The position numbers were made by a program, and so were the translations under genes. This document shows positions 1 through 7,574 of a stretch of DNA of 10,812 nt, piece by piece. Origin of the DNA: JBEEJZ01 sp041168905 (GTDB lineage Bacteria; Pseudomonadota; Gammaproteobacteria; Burkholderiales; Burkholderiaceae_C); NCBI GenBank assembly GCA_041168905.1, contig JBEEJZ010000109.1, positions 1 to 10,812 on the forward strand, given 5' to 3'. A model generated the notes under the pieces. The model saw only the letters and a list, made by a program, of their open reading frames with translations. It did not search any database and was not told the origin of the DNA. The stretch's first letter is position 1; each line of letters begins with the position of its first letter.

Positions 1-113
1 GGCTGAATTTATTTGAATCGGTATTTTTGCGTATCACCAAATGAGACGGTGGACTTTTATCGTTCTTGCATGGCCCGCCAAGAGGTGGTCCAGCCATCAA
101 CCAAGGACACATC
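1..113 (+). promoter_or_regulatory. AT-rich leader, probable promoter region upstream of the small ORF and recCBD
   Basis: Only 22 of the first 60 bases are G or C, in sharp contrast to the GC-rich coding sequence that follows, and no convincing gene covers the stretch. Such a drop usually marks a promoter region. The best sigma70-like match I can pick out is weak: TTTATT at 8-13 and TATCAC at 32-37, 18 bases apart. It could also hold the 3' end of an upstream gene outside the window. The promoter role is inference from composition and position. Confidence 0.3.
103..107 (+). promoter_or_regulatory. Shine-Dalgarno site of the small ORF
   Basis: AAGGA lies six bases before the ATG at 114. It selects that ATG over the in-frame ATG at 66, which has no comparable site. 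It is the main reason for treating the short ORF as translated. Confidence 0.55.
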
Positions 114-278
114 ATGAAGCACTTCAATACTTTTGCCAGTCGCCTTCGCAAGCTGGCGGGCCTGAACACCTTGCGTGTGAACGCGGAGCCCACCTTGCAC
201 CCCGCTGCCGAGCCCATGTGGGTGACACCGGCCTACTTGCGCCGCAAGACCTCGGGCACCGTTCAACGGCTGTATTGA
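114..278 (+). CDS. Small hypothetical protein (54 aa) upstream of recC
   Basis: This short reading frame is not a family I recognise. Support for it being real comes from an AAGGA Shine-Dalgarno site six bases before the ATG, codon choice like that of the neighbouring genes (mostly G or C in third position, with TTG and CTG leucines), and its place directly after an AT-rich probable promoter. The product is basic. Its N-terminal part (MKHFNTFASRLRKLAGLN) could form an amphipathic helix, followed by a Pro/Glu-containing stretch and a basic C-terminal tail. There is no obvious signal peptide or full membrane segment. It ends 55 bases before recC in the same direction, so it may be co-transcribed with recCBD, either as a small cytoplasmic protein or as a translated leader. 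An alternative start at 66 would add 16 residues but lacks a ribosome site. Function unknown; chance ORF not excluded. Confidence 0.5.
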   Translation: MKHFNTFASRLRKLAGLNTLRVNAEPTLHPAAEPMWVTPAYLRRKTSGTVQRLY

Positions 279-297
279 ACGCCTGGCAGGCTGCGGG

Positions 298-317
298 GGC
301 CGGCGATACTCCCGGCC
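298..317 (+). other. GC-rich hairpin between the small ORF and recC
   Basis: GGCCGG (298-303) and CCGGCC (312-317) are perfect reverse complements around an 8-base loop, and a G-U pair (297/318) can extend the stem. No T-run follows, so it is not a typical intrinsic terminator. The stem ends 16 bases before the recC ATG, within the region a ribosome would occupy, so it could affect recC initiation or mark an attenuation point. The structure is visible; any role is inference. Confidence 0.35.
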
Positions 318-333
318 TGTCGCCCCGATTTGA

Positions 334-3300
334 ATGAGCATGTCTTCACTACCGATCACCCCCGGCCTGCTGGCCCTGCATGGCAACCGCTCAGAAGAGC
401 TGGCCGAAGTGGTGGTGCAGTGGCTGATGCGCCATCCGTTGGGCCCGCTCGAATCCGAAATCATTCTGGTGCAAAGCAACGGCATGGCCGAGTGGGTCAA
501 GATGGAGCTGGCACGCCTGGGGCAGGTGTGCGCTGCCACGCAGGTGGAGCTGCCCGCCCGGTTTTTGTGGCGTACCTTCAGACAGGTGCTGGGCGCCGAT
601 GCCGTGCCAGCCCAGTCACCGTTAGACAAATTGCCCATGACCTGGCGCCTGATGGCCTTGCTGCCCGAGCTGTCGGCCCAGGAGGTGTTTGCGCCCGTGG
701 CGGGCTTTTTGCAGCGCGAGGCAGACGGCCAGGGTGACCGACCTGGCGACCGCCTGTTTCAGCTGGCCTCACGCCTGGCCGACTTGTTTGACCAGTACCA
801 GATATACCGCGCCGATTGGCTGGAGGCCTGGGAGCAGGGGCGCGATGTACTGATCGATGCACAAGGCCGCACCCAGCCACTGGCGCCCGACCAGCTTTGG
901 CAACCGGCGCTGTGGCGCGCGGTATTGGCCACCTTGCAAGCGCACGAGGCCCAGGCCACTCGGCCCCGCTTACAGCAGCGCATGCTGGCGCGTTTGCATG
1001 CCGACGATGCACTGCCTCAAACCGTGGCCAGGCGGGTGGTGGTGTTTGGCATGAGCCACATGCCCTTGTCCACGCTACAGACTTTGGCCGCCTTGAGCCG
1101 GCACCGTCAGGTGCTGCTGGCCTTGCCCAACCCTTGCCGCTATCACTGGGGCGACATCATGGATGGCCGGGAGCTGCTGGCCAGTTTGCGCCGCCGTCAA
1201 ACCCAGCGACCGGGGCATGACCTATCCACCATCGCCTTGCAAGACATGCATGCCCATGCCCATCCGCTGTTGGCGGCCTGGGGGCGGCAGGGGCGCGACT
1301 TTATTCGCCAGCTCGATGTGTTTGACGATGCCGAGCAGGCCCAGGGCCGATTCGGCGCCCCGCGCATGGACTTTTTCGACCAGCCCGCGGGCGAGCCGGC
1401 GCAGCTGCCTTTGCTTGCACAGGTGCAGGCCCACATACGCGACATGCGGCCGCTGGCCGAGCACCCCGCGTGCGAGCTGGCCGAACAAGATCAAAGCATC
1501 GTGTTTCATACCGCCCATAGCAAGGTGCGCGAACTGGAAATATTGCACGACAAGCTGCTGCAGTGCTTTGCCAACGCACCGCCGGGCCAGCCCCTGCAAC
1601 CGCGTGATGTGGTGGTGATGGTGCCCGACATCGGCCCCTTGGTGCCGGCCATACGAGCCGTGTTTGGCCAATACAAGCGCGGCGACCGGCGCTTTATTCC
1701 CTTTGACATTGCCGACCTGAGCGCCAAGGCAGTCAGCCCCCTGGTCGGGGCGGTCGACTGGCTGATGCAGCTACCGCAACAGCGTTGCAGCATGAGCGAG
1801 CTGGTGGCGCTGCTCGAAGTGCCTGCATTGGCGGCCCGTTTTGGCGTGCCAGCAGAATCTTTGCCGCGTCTCACACGCTGGATGGCCGAGGCGGGCATCC
1901 GCTGGGGCCTGAACGATGCGCATCGACAGGATTTGGGCCTGGGCGCTTGTGGGGCACAAAACAGTGCCTGGTTTGGTCTGCAACGCATGCTGATGGGCTA
2001 CGCCGCTGGCTTGGTGCCACAGGCTAAGCCCGACCAGCCCGGCCACATCGAACCTTATACCGACCTGGGCGGGCTGGAGGCCGAGCTGGCCGGTGCCCTG
2101 GCTCACTTGCTGCAAAGCTTGCTGGCCTGGTGGGATCTGGCCCGCGTGCCCGGCACTGCGCAGACCTGGGCCACACGCTGCGCGAGTCTGCTGCAAGCGT
2201 TTTTTAAACCTGTGGACGACCCCGACCGGGCCACCTTGCTCGCACTGGCCGATGCCAGCAGGGCCTGGCAAACCGCTTGCGACGGTGTTTATGACGAGCA
2301 GCCCATGGCGTTGTCGGTGGCGCGTTCGGCCTGGATGGAGGCGCTGGAAACCCCGGCACTGAACCAGCGCTTCAGGGCCGGCGGCGTGACCTTTTGCACG
2401 CTCATGCCCATGCGGGCCATCCCTTTCGAGGTGGTGTGCCTGCTGGGCATGAACGATGGCGATTACCCCCGGGCCAGCCTGCGCAGCGACTTTGATCTGA
2501 TGGGCCAGAGCGGCCAGGCGCGCCCGGGTGACCGGTCCCGGCGGCAGGACGACCGCCAGCTGATGCTGGAGGCCTTGTTGTCGGCCCGGCGCATGCTGTA
2601 CGTGAGCTGGTGCGGGCACAGCGTGCGAGACAACAGCGAGCAGCCCCCATCGGTGCTGGTGTCGCAACTGCGCGACTACCTGGCCCAGGGCTGGGGCGTG
2701 GCGGCGGTGCACGCGCGCACCACGCATCACCCGCTGCAACCGTTCAGCCGCCTGTATTTTGAAGAGGGCAGCGGCCTGAGCACCTATGCCCGCGAGTGGC
2801 GGGCCGCCCATGGGCCCCAGGGTGCCGCCGACAAGGCCAGCACTGACCTGCCAGAGCAGGCGGTCGAGCCCACCCAGCTGACCTTGGCGCGCCTGATTCA
2901 GTTTTTGCGGAATCCGGTGAAGGCTTATTTTCGGCATCAACTGGGTGTGATCTTTGAAGACCTGAGTGTTGAACAGGTAGACGACGAGTGCTTTGAGGTC
3001 GCGGGCTTGGATAACTACCTGTTGCTGCAAGAGTTGCTTGAGCCACTGACGGCGACATGGGTGGGGGCCGAGGGTGACGCGCCCCAACGCTTGAATCACC
3101 TGGATCTGGCCTTGCGTCGCCAGCAGGCAGCGGGGCATTTGCCCCTGGCGGGCTTGGGTGAGCTCGAACGCGAGCGTCTGGGCACGCAGTTGCAAGCCAT
3201 GGTGGCTGCCTGGGCCTTGCAGATCGAGCGCTTTTCTGAGCCCGCTGCACGCTTGCCGGTGCAGTGCACGCACGAGGCAGTGACTTTGCAAGATTGGCTG

Positions 3301-3885
3301 GAGCCGATGCGCATGGCGCCCTTTGCCGACGCTGCCCATAACGTTACCGAAACCGCAACCGATACCGATGCTGTTACGTCTCCCGCTTTGGCCTGGCTGA
3401 CCATAGAGCCGGGCAACTTGCTGCACACAACCAGCAAGCCTGCGGCCCGGCCAGATAAGCTGGTGTCGGCCTGGGTGCATAGCCTGGCCTCTGCCGCCAG
3501 TGGGCGGGCCTGCCACTGCGTGCTGGTGGGGCGCGACGGCACCGTCAGGGCCACGCCCATGGCCGAAGCCGCCGCCCGCGAGCAGCTAGGCAAACTACTG
3601 GCGCTGTGGCAACAAGGGCAAGTGGCACCTTTGCCTTTGCCTCTGAAAACCGCCCTGGCCCAGGCGCAGCGCAAGGACGCTGCCGAGATATTTGAGGGCA
3701 AGGAAACCGAAGCCGGGGAGGGCAGCGAACCTTGCCTGGCACGTCTGTACCCCGATTTCGAGGCGCTGAGCGCGGATGGCCGTTTTGCGGCGCTGGCCGT
3801 GCAGGTCTATGAGCCGCTGTTGGCCTGGATGCGCGAGCACGTGACCGCGGTCTTTCACGAGCCCTCCCAGGGAGACGAGGCATGA
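334..3885 (+). CDS. recC: RecBCD enzyme subunit RecC (exonuclease V gamma chain)
   Basis: RecC is the scaffold of the RecBCD helicase-nuclease. It splits the DNA duplex, feeds the strands to RecB and RecD, and recognises Chi in the 3' strand. The product is 1183 residues (E. coli RecC is 1122). Family blocks are visible in order: ILVQSNGMAEW near residues 44-54, PNPCRYHWGDI at 265-275, TFCTLMPMR at 686-694 followed by LLGMNDGDYPR, and an LxxFLRNPVKAYFR block from about 849 that opens the C-terminal nuclease-like region. As expected for RecC, the N-terminal helicase-like fold has no Walker A motif. A Thr/Asp/Ala-rich linker lies near residues 1005-1020. An in-frame TGA directly precedes the ATG at 334, so the start is 334 or the ATG at 340; neither has a clear Shine-Dalgarno site. 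The gene overlaps recB by four bases (ATGA), implying coupled translation and equal subunit supply. Confidence 0.96.
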   Translation: MSMSSLPITPGLLALHGNRSEELAEVVVQWLMRHPLGPLESEIILVQSNGMAEWVKMELARLGQVCAATQVELPARFLWRTFRQVLGADAVPAQSPLDKLPMTWRLMALLPELSAQEVFAPVAGFLQREADGQGDRPGDRLFQLASRLADLFDQYQIYRADWLEAWEQGRDVLIDAQGRTQPLAPDQLWQPALWRAVLATLQAHEAQATRPRLQQRMLARLHADDALPQTVARRVVVFGMSHMPLSTLQTLAALSRHRQVLLALPNPCRYHWGDIMDGRELLASLRRRQTQRPGHDLSTIALQDMHAHAHPLLAAWGRQGRDFIRQLDVFDDAEQAQGRFGAPRMDFFDQPAGEPAQLPLLAQVQAHIRDMRPLAEHPACELAEQDQSIVFHTAHSKVRELEILHDKLLQCFANAPPGQPLQPRDVVVMVPDIGPLVPAIRAVFGQYKRGDRRFIPFDIADLSAKAVSPLVGAVDWLMQLPQQRCSMSELVALLEVPALAARFGVPAESLPRLTRWMAEAGIRWGLNDAHRQDLGLGACGAQNSAWFGLQRMLMGYAAGLVPQAKPDQPGHIEPYTDLGGLEAELAGALAHLLQSLLAWWDLARVPGTAQTWATRCASLLQAFFKPVDDPDRATLLALADASRAWQTACDGVYDEQPMALSVARSAWMEALETPALNQRFRAGGVTFCTLMPMRAIPFEVVCLLGMNDGDYPRASLRSDFDLMGQSGQARPGDRSRRQDDRQLMLEALLSARRMLYVSWCGHSVRDNSEQPPSVLVSQLRDYLAQGWGVAAVHARTTHHPLQPFSRLYFEEGSGLSTYAREWRAAHGPQGAADKASTDLPEQAVEPTQLTLARLIQFLRNPVKAYFRHQLGVIFEDLSVEQVDDECFEVAGLDNYLLLQELLEPLTATWVGAEGDAPQRLNHLDLALRRQQAAGHLPLAGLGELERERLGTQLQAMVAAWALQIERFSEPAARLPVQCTHEAVTLQDWLEPMRMAPFADAAHNVTETATDTDAVTSPALAWLTIEPGNLLHTTSKPAARPDKLVSAWVHSLASAASGRACHCVLVGRDGTVRATPMAEAAAREQLGKLLALWQQGQVAPLPLPLKTALAQAQRKDAAEIFEGKETEAGEGSEPCLARLYPDFEALSADGRFAALAVQVYEPLLAWMREHVTAVFHEPSQGDEA

Positions 3886-6800
3886 GTGAACCAGTTGTTG
3901 ACGATCTGCCCCAGGCCCTGAACGCGGGTGAGTTTCCGCTATGGGGCAGCCGCCTGATCGAAGCCAGCGCTGGCACGGGCAAAACCTGGACCATTGCAGC
4001 CCTGTACCTGCGACTGGTGCTGGGCCATGGCGGACCACATGCCTATACACGGCCCCTGACACCCCCCGAGATCCTGGTGATGACCTTCACCCGGGCGGCC
4101 ACCCGCGAGCTGTCTGACCGCATCCGGGCCCGCTTGCTGGAGGCGGCCAGAATGTTTCGGGGCGAGGCGCTGCCGCCGGCCACCGACACCCTGATGAGTG
4201 CCCTGCTGTCGGCTTATCCCGAAGGCGAGGCGCGCAAAACCGCTGCCTGGCGGCTGGCCAATGCGGCCGAGAGCATGGACGACGCAGCGGTCCTGACCAT
4301 CGATGCCTGGTGCCAGCGCATGCTGCGCGAGCACGCTTTTGACAGCGGCAACCTGTTTGATGAAACCCTGCTGGCCGACGAAACCTTGCTGCAAACCCAG
4401 GCCGCACTGGATTACTGGCGCGTGGCCTGTTACCCCTTGGGGCAAGAGGAGCTTCCGGCGGTCCTGAGGGTCTGGAAAAATGCCACGGCACTGGTGGCAG
4501 ACATGCGCGCCTTACGTGGCAAGGCGCTGGACGCCGCACCTGAGGGCTGGACGCTGCAACAGGTGCTTGCCCAGGCCCTGCAGGCGCGCAGCCAGGCTTT
4601 GGCTCAGCTGAAAGTAGGGTGGGCTGACAAGGCGCAGTCCATACAGCAGTGGCTGGACGACCAGCTCGCCCGCAAGGACAAGGGCTGGATCGGCACCAAA
4701 CTGCAGGCGCGCCACTACACAAGCTGGCTCACCACCTTGCGCGATTGGGCGCTGGGCCAGATCACAGCAGATATTCCGGATTTGAAAACGGGCTGGGAAC
4801 GGCTCACGCCCGAGGGGCTGCTCGACGCGCGCAAGCCCGATGCTGCGCCCCTGGCACTGCCCGCCCTGTTTGCCGAACTTGCTGCTCTCAAGTCCGCCCT
4901 GGACGAACTGCCCGCGGTGGCGGTGGCCTTGCGCAGCCACGCCGCAGCCAACGTGGCCCAGCGCCTGCGCTTGCTCAAGCAGCGCTCTGCCACTTTTGGG
5001 TTTGCCGACATGCTGCAACGCCTGGACACGGCGCTGGCCGGCGACCACGGCAAAGGTTTGCGTGAGCGCATACGGAGCCAGTACCCGGTGGTGCTGATCG
5101 ATGAGTTTCAGGACACCTCGCCGATACAGCTCAACATCTTTGACCAGATCTACGGGGTGGCCCACAACACCCCCCAGACCGCCCTGATGCTGATTGGTGA
5201 CCCCAAACAGTCGATTTACGGCTTCAGGGGGGCAGACATCGACAGCTATTTACGCGCCCGGCGGCATACAGCAGGTCGGCACTATGTGCTGGGCACCAAT
5301 TACCGATCCACCCACGATGTGGTGAACGCGGTCAATCATCTGTGGGCACGGGCGGAGCAGGCTTGGGAGCAAGGTGCCTTTTTGTACAAAAACGGCAACG
5401 AACAGCCTTTGCCCTTTTTGCCGGTAGCGGCACAGGGCAGGGAAGAGGTGCTGCTGCGGGGCGCGTGCCCCATGCCGGCCCTGACGCTGGTCCATGACGG
5501 CCAGATCGACAAGGTGGGCGCCATGCGCAGGCGCAGTGCGGCCCGCTGCGCCGAACAGATTGTGGCTTGGCTGAATGACCCCCAGACCCGTTTTGTGACG
5601 CCCAACCAAGCCGAGCAGCGCTTGCGGCCGGCCGATATTGCGGTGCTGGTGCGTACCGGCAAGGAGGCTGCGCTGGTGCGCCAGGCATTGGGCCGCCGGG
5701 GGGTGGCTTCGGTCTATTTGTCCGACAAGGATTCGGTGTTCCAAAGCGAGGAGGCCTTGGACCTGCTGCACTGGTTGCGGGGCGTGGCCCAGCCGCAGGA
5801 CGTGCGCCTGGTGCGTGCGGCGCTGGCTACCGGCACATTGGGCCTGAGCCTGCCCACGCTCAAGCAGATGGCCATCGACGACGCCTTGCTGGACAGCTAT
5901 GCCGTCCGTTTGCTTGATTTGCACCAGGTCTGGCAGTCGCAAGGGGTACTGGCCATGCTGCGCCACACCCTGCACCTGTGGGAGCTGCCCTCGCGCTGGC
6001 TGGCCGAACCCCAGGGCGAGCGCCGGTTGACGAATGTGTTGCATTTGGCGGAGCTGCTGCAGTCAGCCAGCAGTGCCCTGGAGGGCGAGCAGGCCTTGAT
6101 CCGCTGGCTGGCGAACCAGTTGCAAGACCCACAGGGGCAAGGCGACGAACACATCCTGCGGCTCGAGAGCGATGCGGGGCTGGTGAAAGTCGTCACCATC
6201 CACAAGAGCAAAGGCCTGGAATACGCCGTGGTGTGCCTGCCCTTTGCGACAGGTTTTCGGACGCTGGAGCCGGGCAAGTCGGGCGCGATCGAGCTTGCAG
6301 ACGAACAAGGACAACGGCGCACCTTGCTCCAGTTCAGCAAGCAGGAGTTGGCACAGGCGGACCGCAACCGTCTGCGCGAAGACATACGCCTGCTGTATGT
6401 GGCGCTGACCCGTGCCCGCCACGCGCTGTGGGTGGTGTTCGCGGCTCAAAAACACGGGAGCAGCGACCGATGTGCCACGCAGCTGGCGGCCGGCGGCTAT
6501 CTGGTGGGCGGGAGCGAAGAGCGCGAAGTGGATGACTGGCGAGAACAGCTGCGCTCACTGGTGGCCGGGCAAACGGGCATGGTGCTGGAGGAGGCCGGCC
6601 CCATCGCTTGCACACTGTTGAATCGGCCCGAGGCTGAGCGCCCCCTGCAAGCCGAGCGCATCTACAGCCACAAGCTGGACCAGAGCTGGACGATTGCGAG
6701 CTTTTCCAAACTGAGCAAGGGTGTTTCCGAGCGGGCCGTGCCCTTGAGTCTGGGCACGCACCGGCCTGCTGACGATGAAGTGCAGCCCGGTGCGGATGCC

Positions 6801-7574
6801 TCCCAGTACCCAGTGACGGCACCACCAATACCCGGCACCCAGCCCAGGGCCGACTGGCACGCCATGGCACGCGGCCCTGCGGCGGGTAATTTTTTGCATG
6901 ATCAACTGGAGTGGCTGGCTGCCGAAAGTTTTGCGTTGGCCGACAACTCCGACCTGGCCGATCGGCTGCGGCGGCGCACCAGCCGCCATGCGCCCAACAT
7001 GGATGCCGATGGCGTGGTGCAGTGGTTGCAGGCGGTGACGAGCACCCGGATGCCGGGCGTGGATGCCGCTCTTTGCGAACTGGGTGCGGTCCTGCCTGAA
7101 ATGGAGTTCTGGCTGCCTGCGCGCAGCCTGGATACACCGGCCATCGACGCGATCTGTGCAAGCCATATCCTGCCGGGGTTGGAACGGCCGGCGCTGCCTG
7201 CCTCTCAGCTGCATGGCATGTTGATGGGCTTTGCCGACCTGGTATTCGAGCACCAAGGGCGCTACTGGGTGCTTGATTACAAGTCCAACCACCTGGGGCC
7301 GGATGATGCGGCCTACCACCGGGATGCGCTGGACCATGCCATGCTGGCCCACCGCTACGACGTGCAGGCCGCCTTGTACATGCTGGCCCTGCACCGCTTG
7401 CTGCGCAGCCGTCTGGGCAGTGCGTATCTGCCCGAGCAACATCTGGGCGGAGCGATTTATTTTTTCTTGCGTGGTGTGCGGGGCCTATGTGCCGGGGTTT
7501 GCCATGTTCCCGCCAGCATGCCCATGCTGGACGCGCTAGACCAGATGCTGCTGCATCAAGGCGACGCGACATGA
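3882..7574 (+). CDS. recB: RecBCD enzyme subunit RecB (3'-5' helicase and nuclease, exonuclease V beta chain)
   Basis: RecB is the slower 3'-5' SF1A helicase of RecBCD. It carries the complex's only nuclease site and the surface that loads RecA after Chi. It has 1230 residues (E. coli 1180). Helicase motifs are complete: Walker A ASAGTGKT at 28-35, motif Ia around 65-82, Walker B LIDEFQDTS with D407/E408, GDPKQSIYGFRGAD at 439-452, GTNYRS at 471-476, HKSKGLEY at 774-781 and YVALTRAR at 839-846. A Pro-rich linker near 950-990 leads to the C-terminal nuclease domain. Its metal and catalytic residues appear as H1006, E1075, D1119, D1132 and K1134 (LDYKSN). The 13-residue spacing between the last two aspartates equals that of E. 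coli D1067 and D1080. A QAALY motif follows. The start is set by AGGGAG at 3869-3874, seven bases from the ATG. It overlaps recC upstream and recD downstream by four bases each. Confidence 0.97.
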   Translation: MSEPVVDDLPQALNAGEFPLWGSRLIEASAGTGKTWTIAALYLRLVLGHGGPHAYTRPLTPPEILVMTFTRAATRELSDRIRARLLEAARMFRGEALPPATDTLMSALLSAYPEGEARKTAAWRLANAAESMDDAAVLTIDAWCQRMLREHAFDSGNLFDETLLADETLLQTQAALDYWRVACYPLGQEELPAVLRVWKNATALVADMRALRGKALDAAPEGWTLQQVLAQALQARSQALAQLKVGWADKAQSIQQWLDDQLARKDKGWIGTKLQARHYTSWLTTLRDWALGQITADIPDLKTGWERLTPEGLLDARKPDAAPLALPALFAELAALKSALDELPAVAVALRSHAAANVAQRLRLLKQRSATFGFADMLQRLDTALAGDHGKGLRERIRSQYPVVLIDEFQDTSPIQLNIFDQIYGVAHNTPQTALMLIGDPKQSIYGFRGADIDSYLRARRHTAGRHYVLGTNYRSTHDVVNAVNHLWARAEQAWEQGAFLYKNGNEQPLPFLPVAAQGREEVLLRGACPMPALTLVHDGQIDKVGAMRRRSAARCAEQIVAWLNDPQTRFVTPNQAEQRLRPADIAVLVRTGKEAALVRQALGRRGVASVYLSDKDSVFQSEEALDLLHWLRGVAQPQDVRLVRAALATGTLGLSLPTLKQMAIDDALLDSYAVRLLDLHQVWQSQGVLAMLRHTLHLWELPSRWLAEPQGERRLTNVLHLAELLQSASSALEGEQALIRWLANQLQDPQGQGDEHILRLESDAGLVKVVTIHKSKGLEYAVVCLPFATGFRTLEPGKSGAIELADEQGQRRTLLQFSKQELAQADRNRLREDIRLLYVALTRARHALWVVFAAQKHGSSDRCATQLAAGGYLVGGSEEREVDDWREQLRSLVAGQTGMVLEEAGPIACTLLNRPEAERPLQAERIYSHKLDQSWTIASFSKLSKGVSERAVPLSLGTHRPADDEVQPGADASQYPVTAPPIPGTQPRADWHAMARGPAAGNFLHDQLEWLAAESFALADNSDLADRLRRRTSRHAPNMDADGVVQWLQAVTSTRMPGVDAALCELGAVLPEMEFWLPARSLDTPAIDAICASHILPGLERPALPASQLHGMLMGFADLVFEHQGRYWVLDYKSNHLGPDDAAYHRDALDHAMLAHRYDVQAALYMLALHRLLRSRLGSAYLPEQHLGGAIYFFLRGVRGLCAGVCHVPASMPMLDALDQMLLHQGDAT

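Noticed and set aside
50..70. Possible sigma54 promoter (GG near 51 and TTGCA at 66-70)
   Set aside because: The gap between the GG and GC elements is 15 bases rather than the required 10, so the geometry is wrong.
281..291. GCCTG-G-CAGGC inverted repeat just after the small ORF
   Set aside because: A one-base loop cannot close as a hairpin and an 11-base interrupted palindrome is easily met by chance in GC-rich sequence.
57..638. Minus-strand open frame of 193 codons overlapping the small ORF and recC start
   Set aside because: No good ribosome site and no recognisable motif, and its sequence is dictated by the recC coding strand over its larger part.
1771..3516. Long antisense open frame of 581 codons on the minus strand within recC
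   Set aside because: It lies opposite an unmistakable RecC frame, has Gln/Gly/His/Arg-rich low-information sequence with no recognisable domain, and is the usual by-product of GC-rich codon use on the opposite strand.
7487..7570. Upstream extension of recD to an earlier ATG at 7487
   Set aside because: The extra 28 residues are Arg/Ala/His-rich out-of-frame recB sequence with no ribosome site; the ATGA overlap at 7571 is the natural start and mirrors the recC-recB junction.
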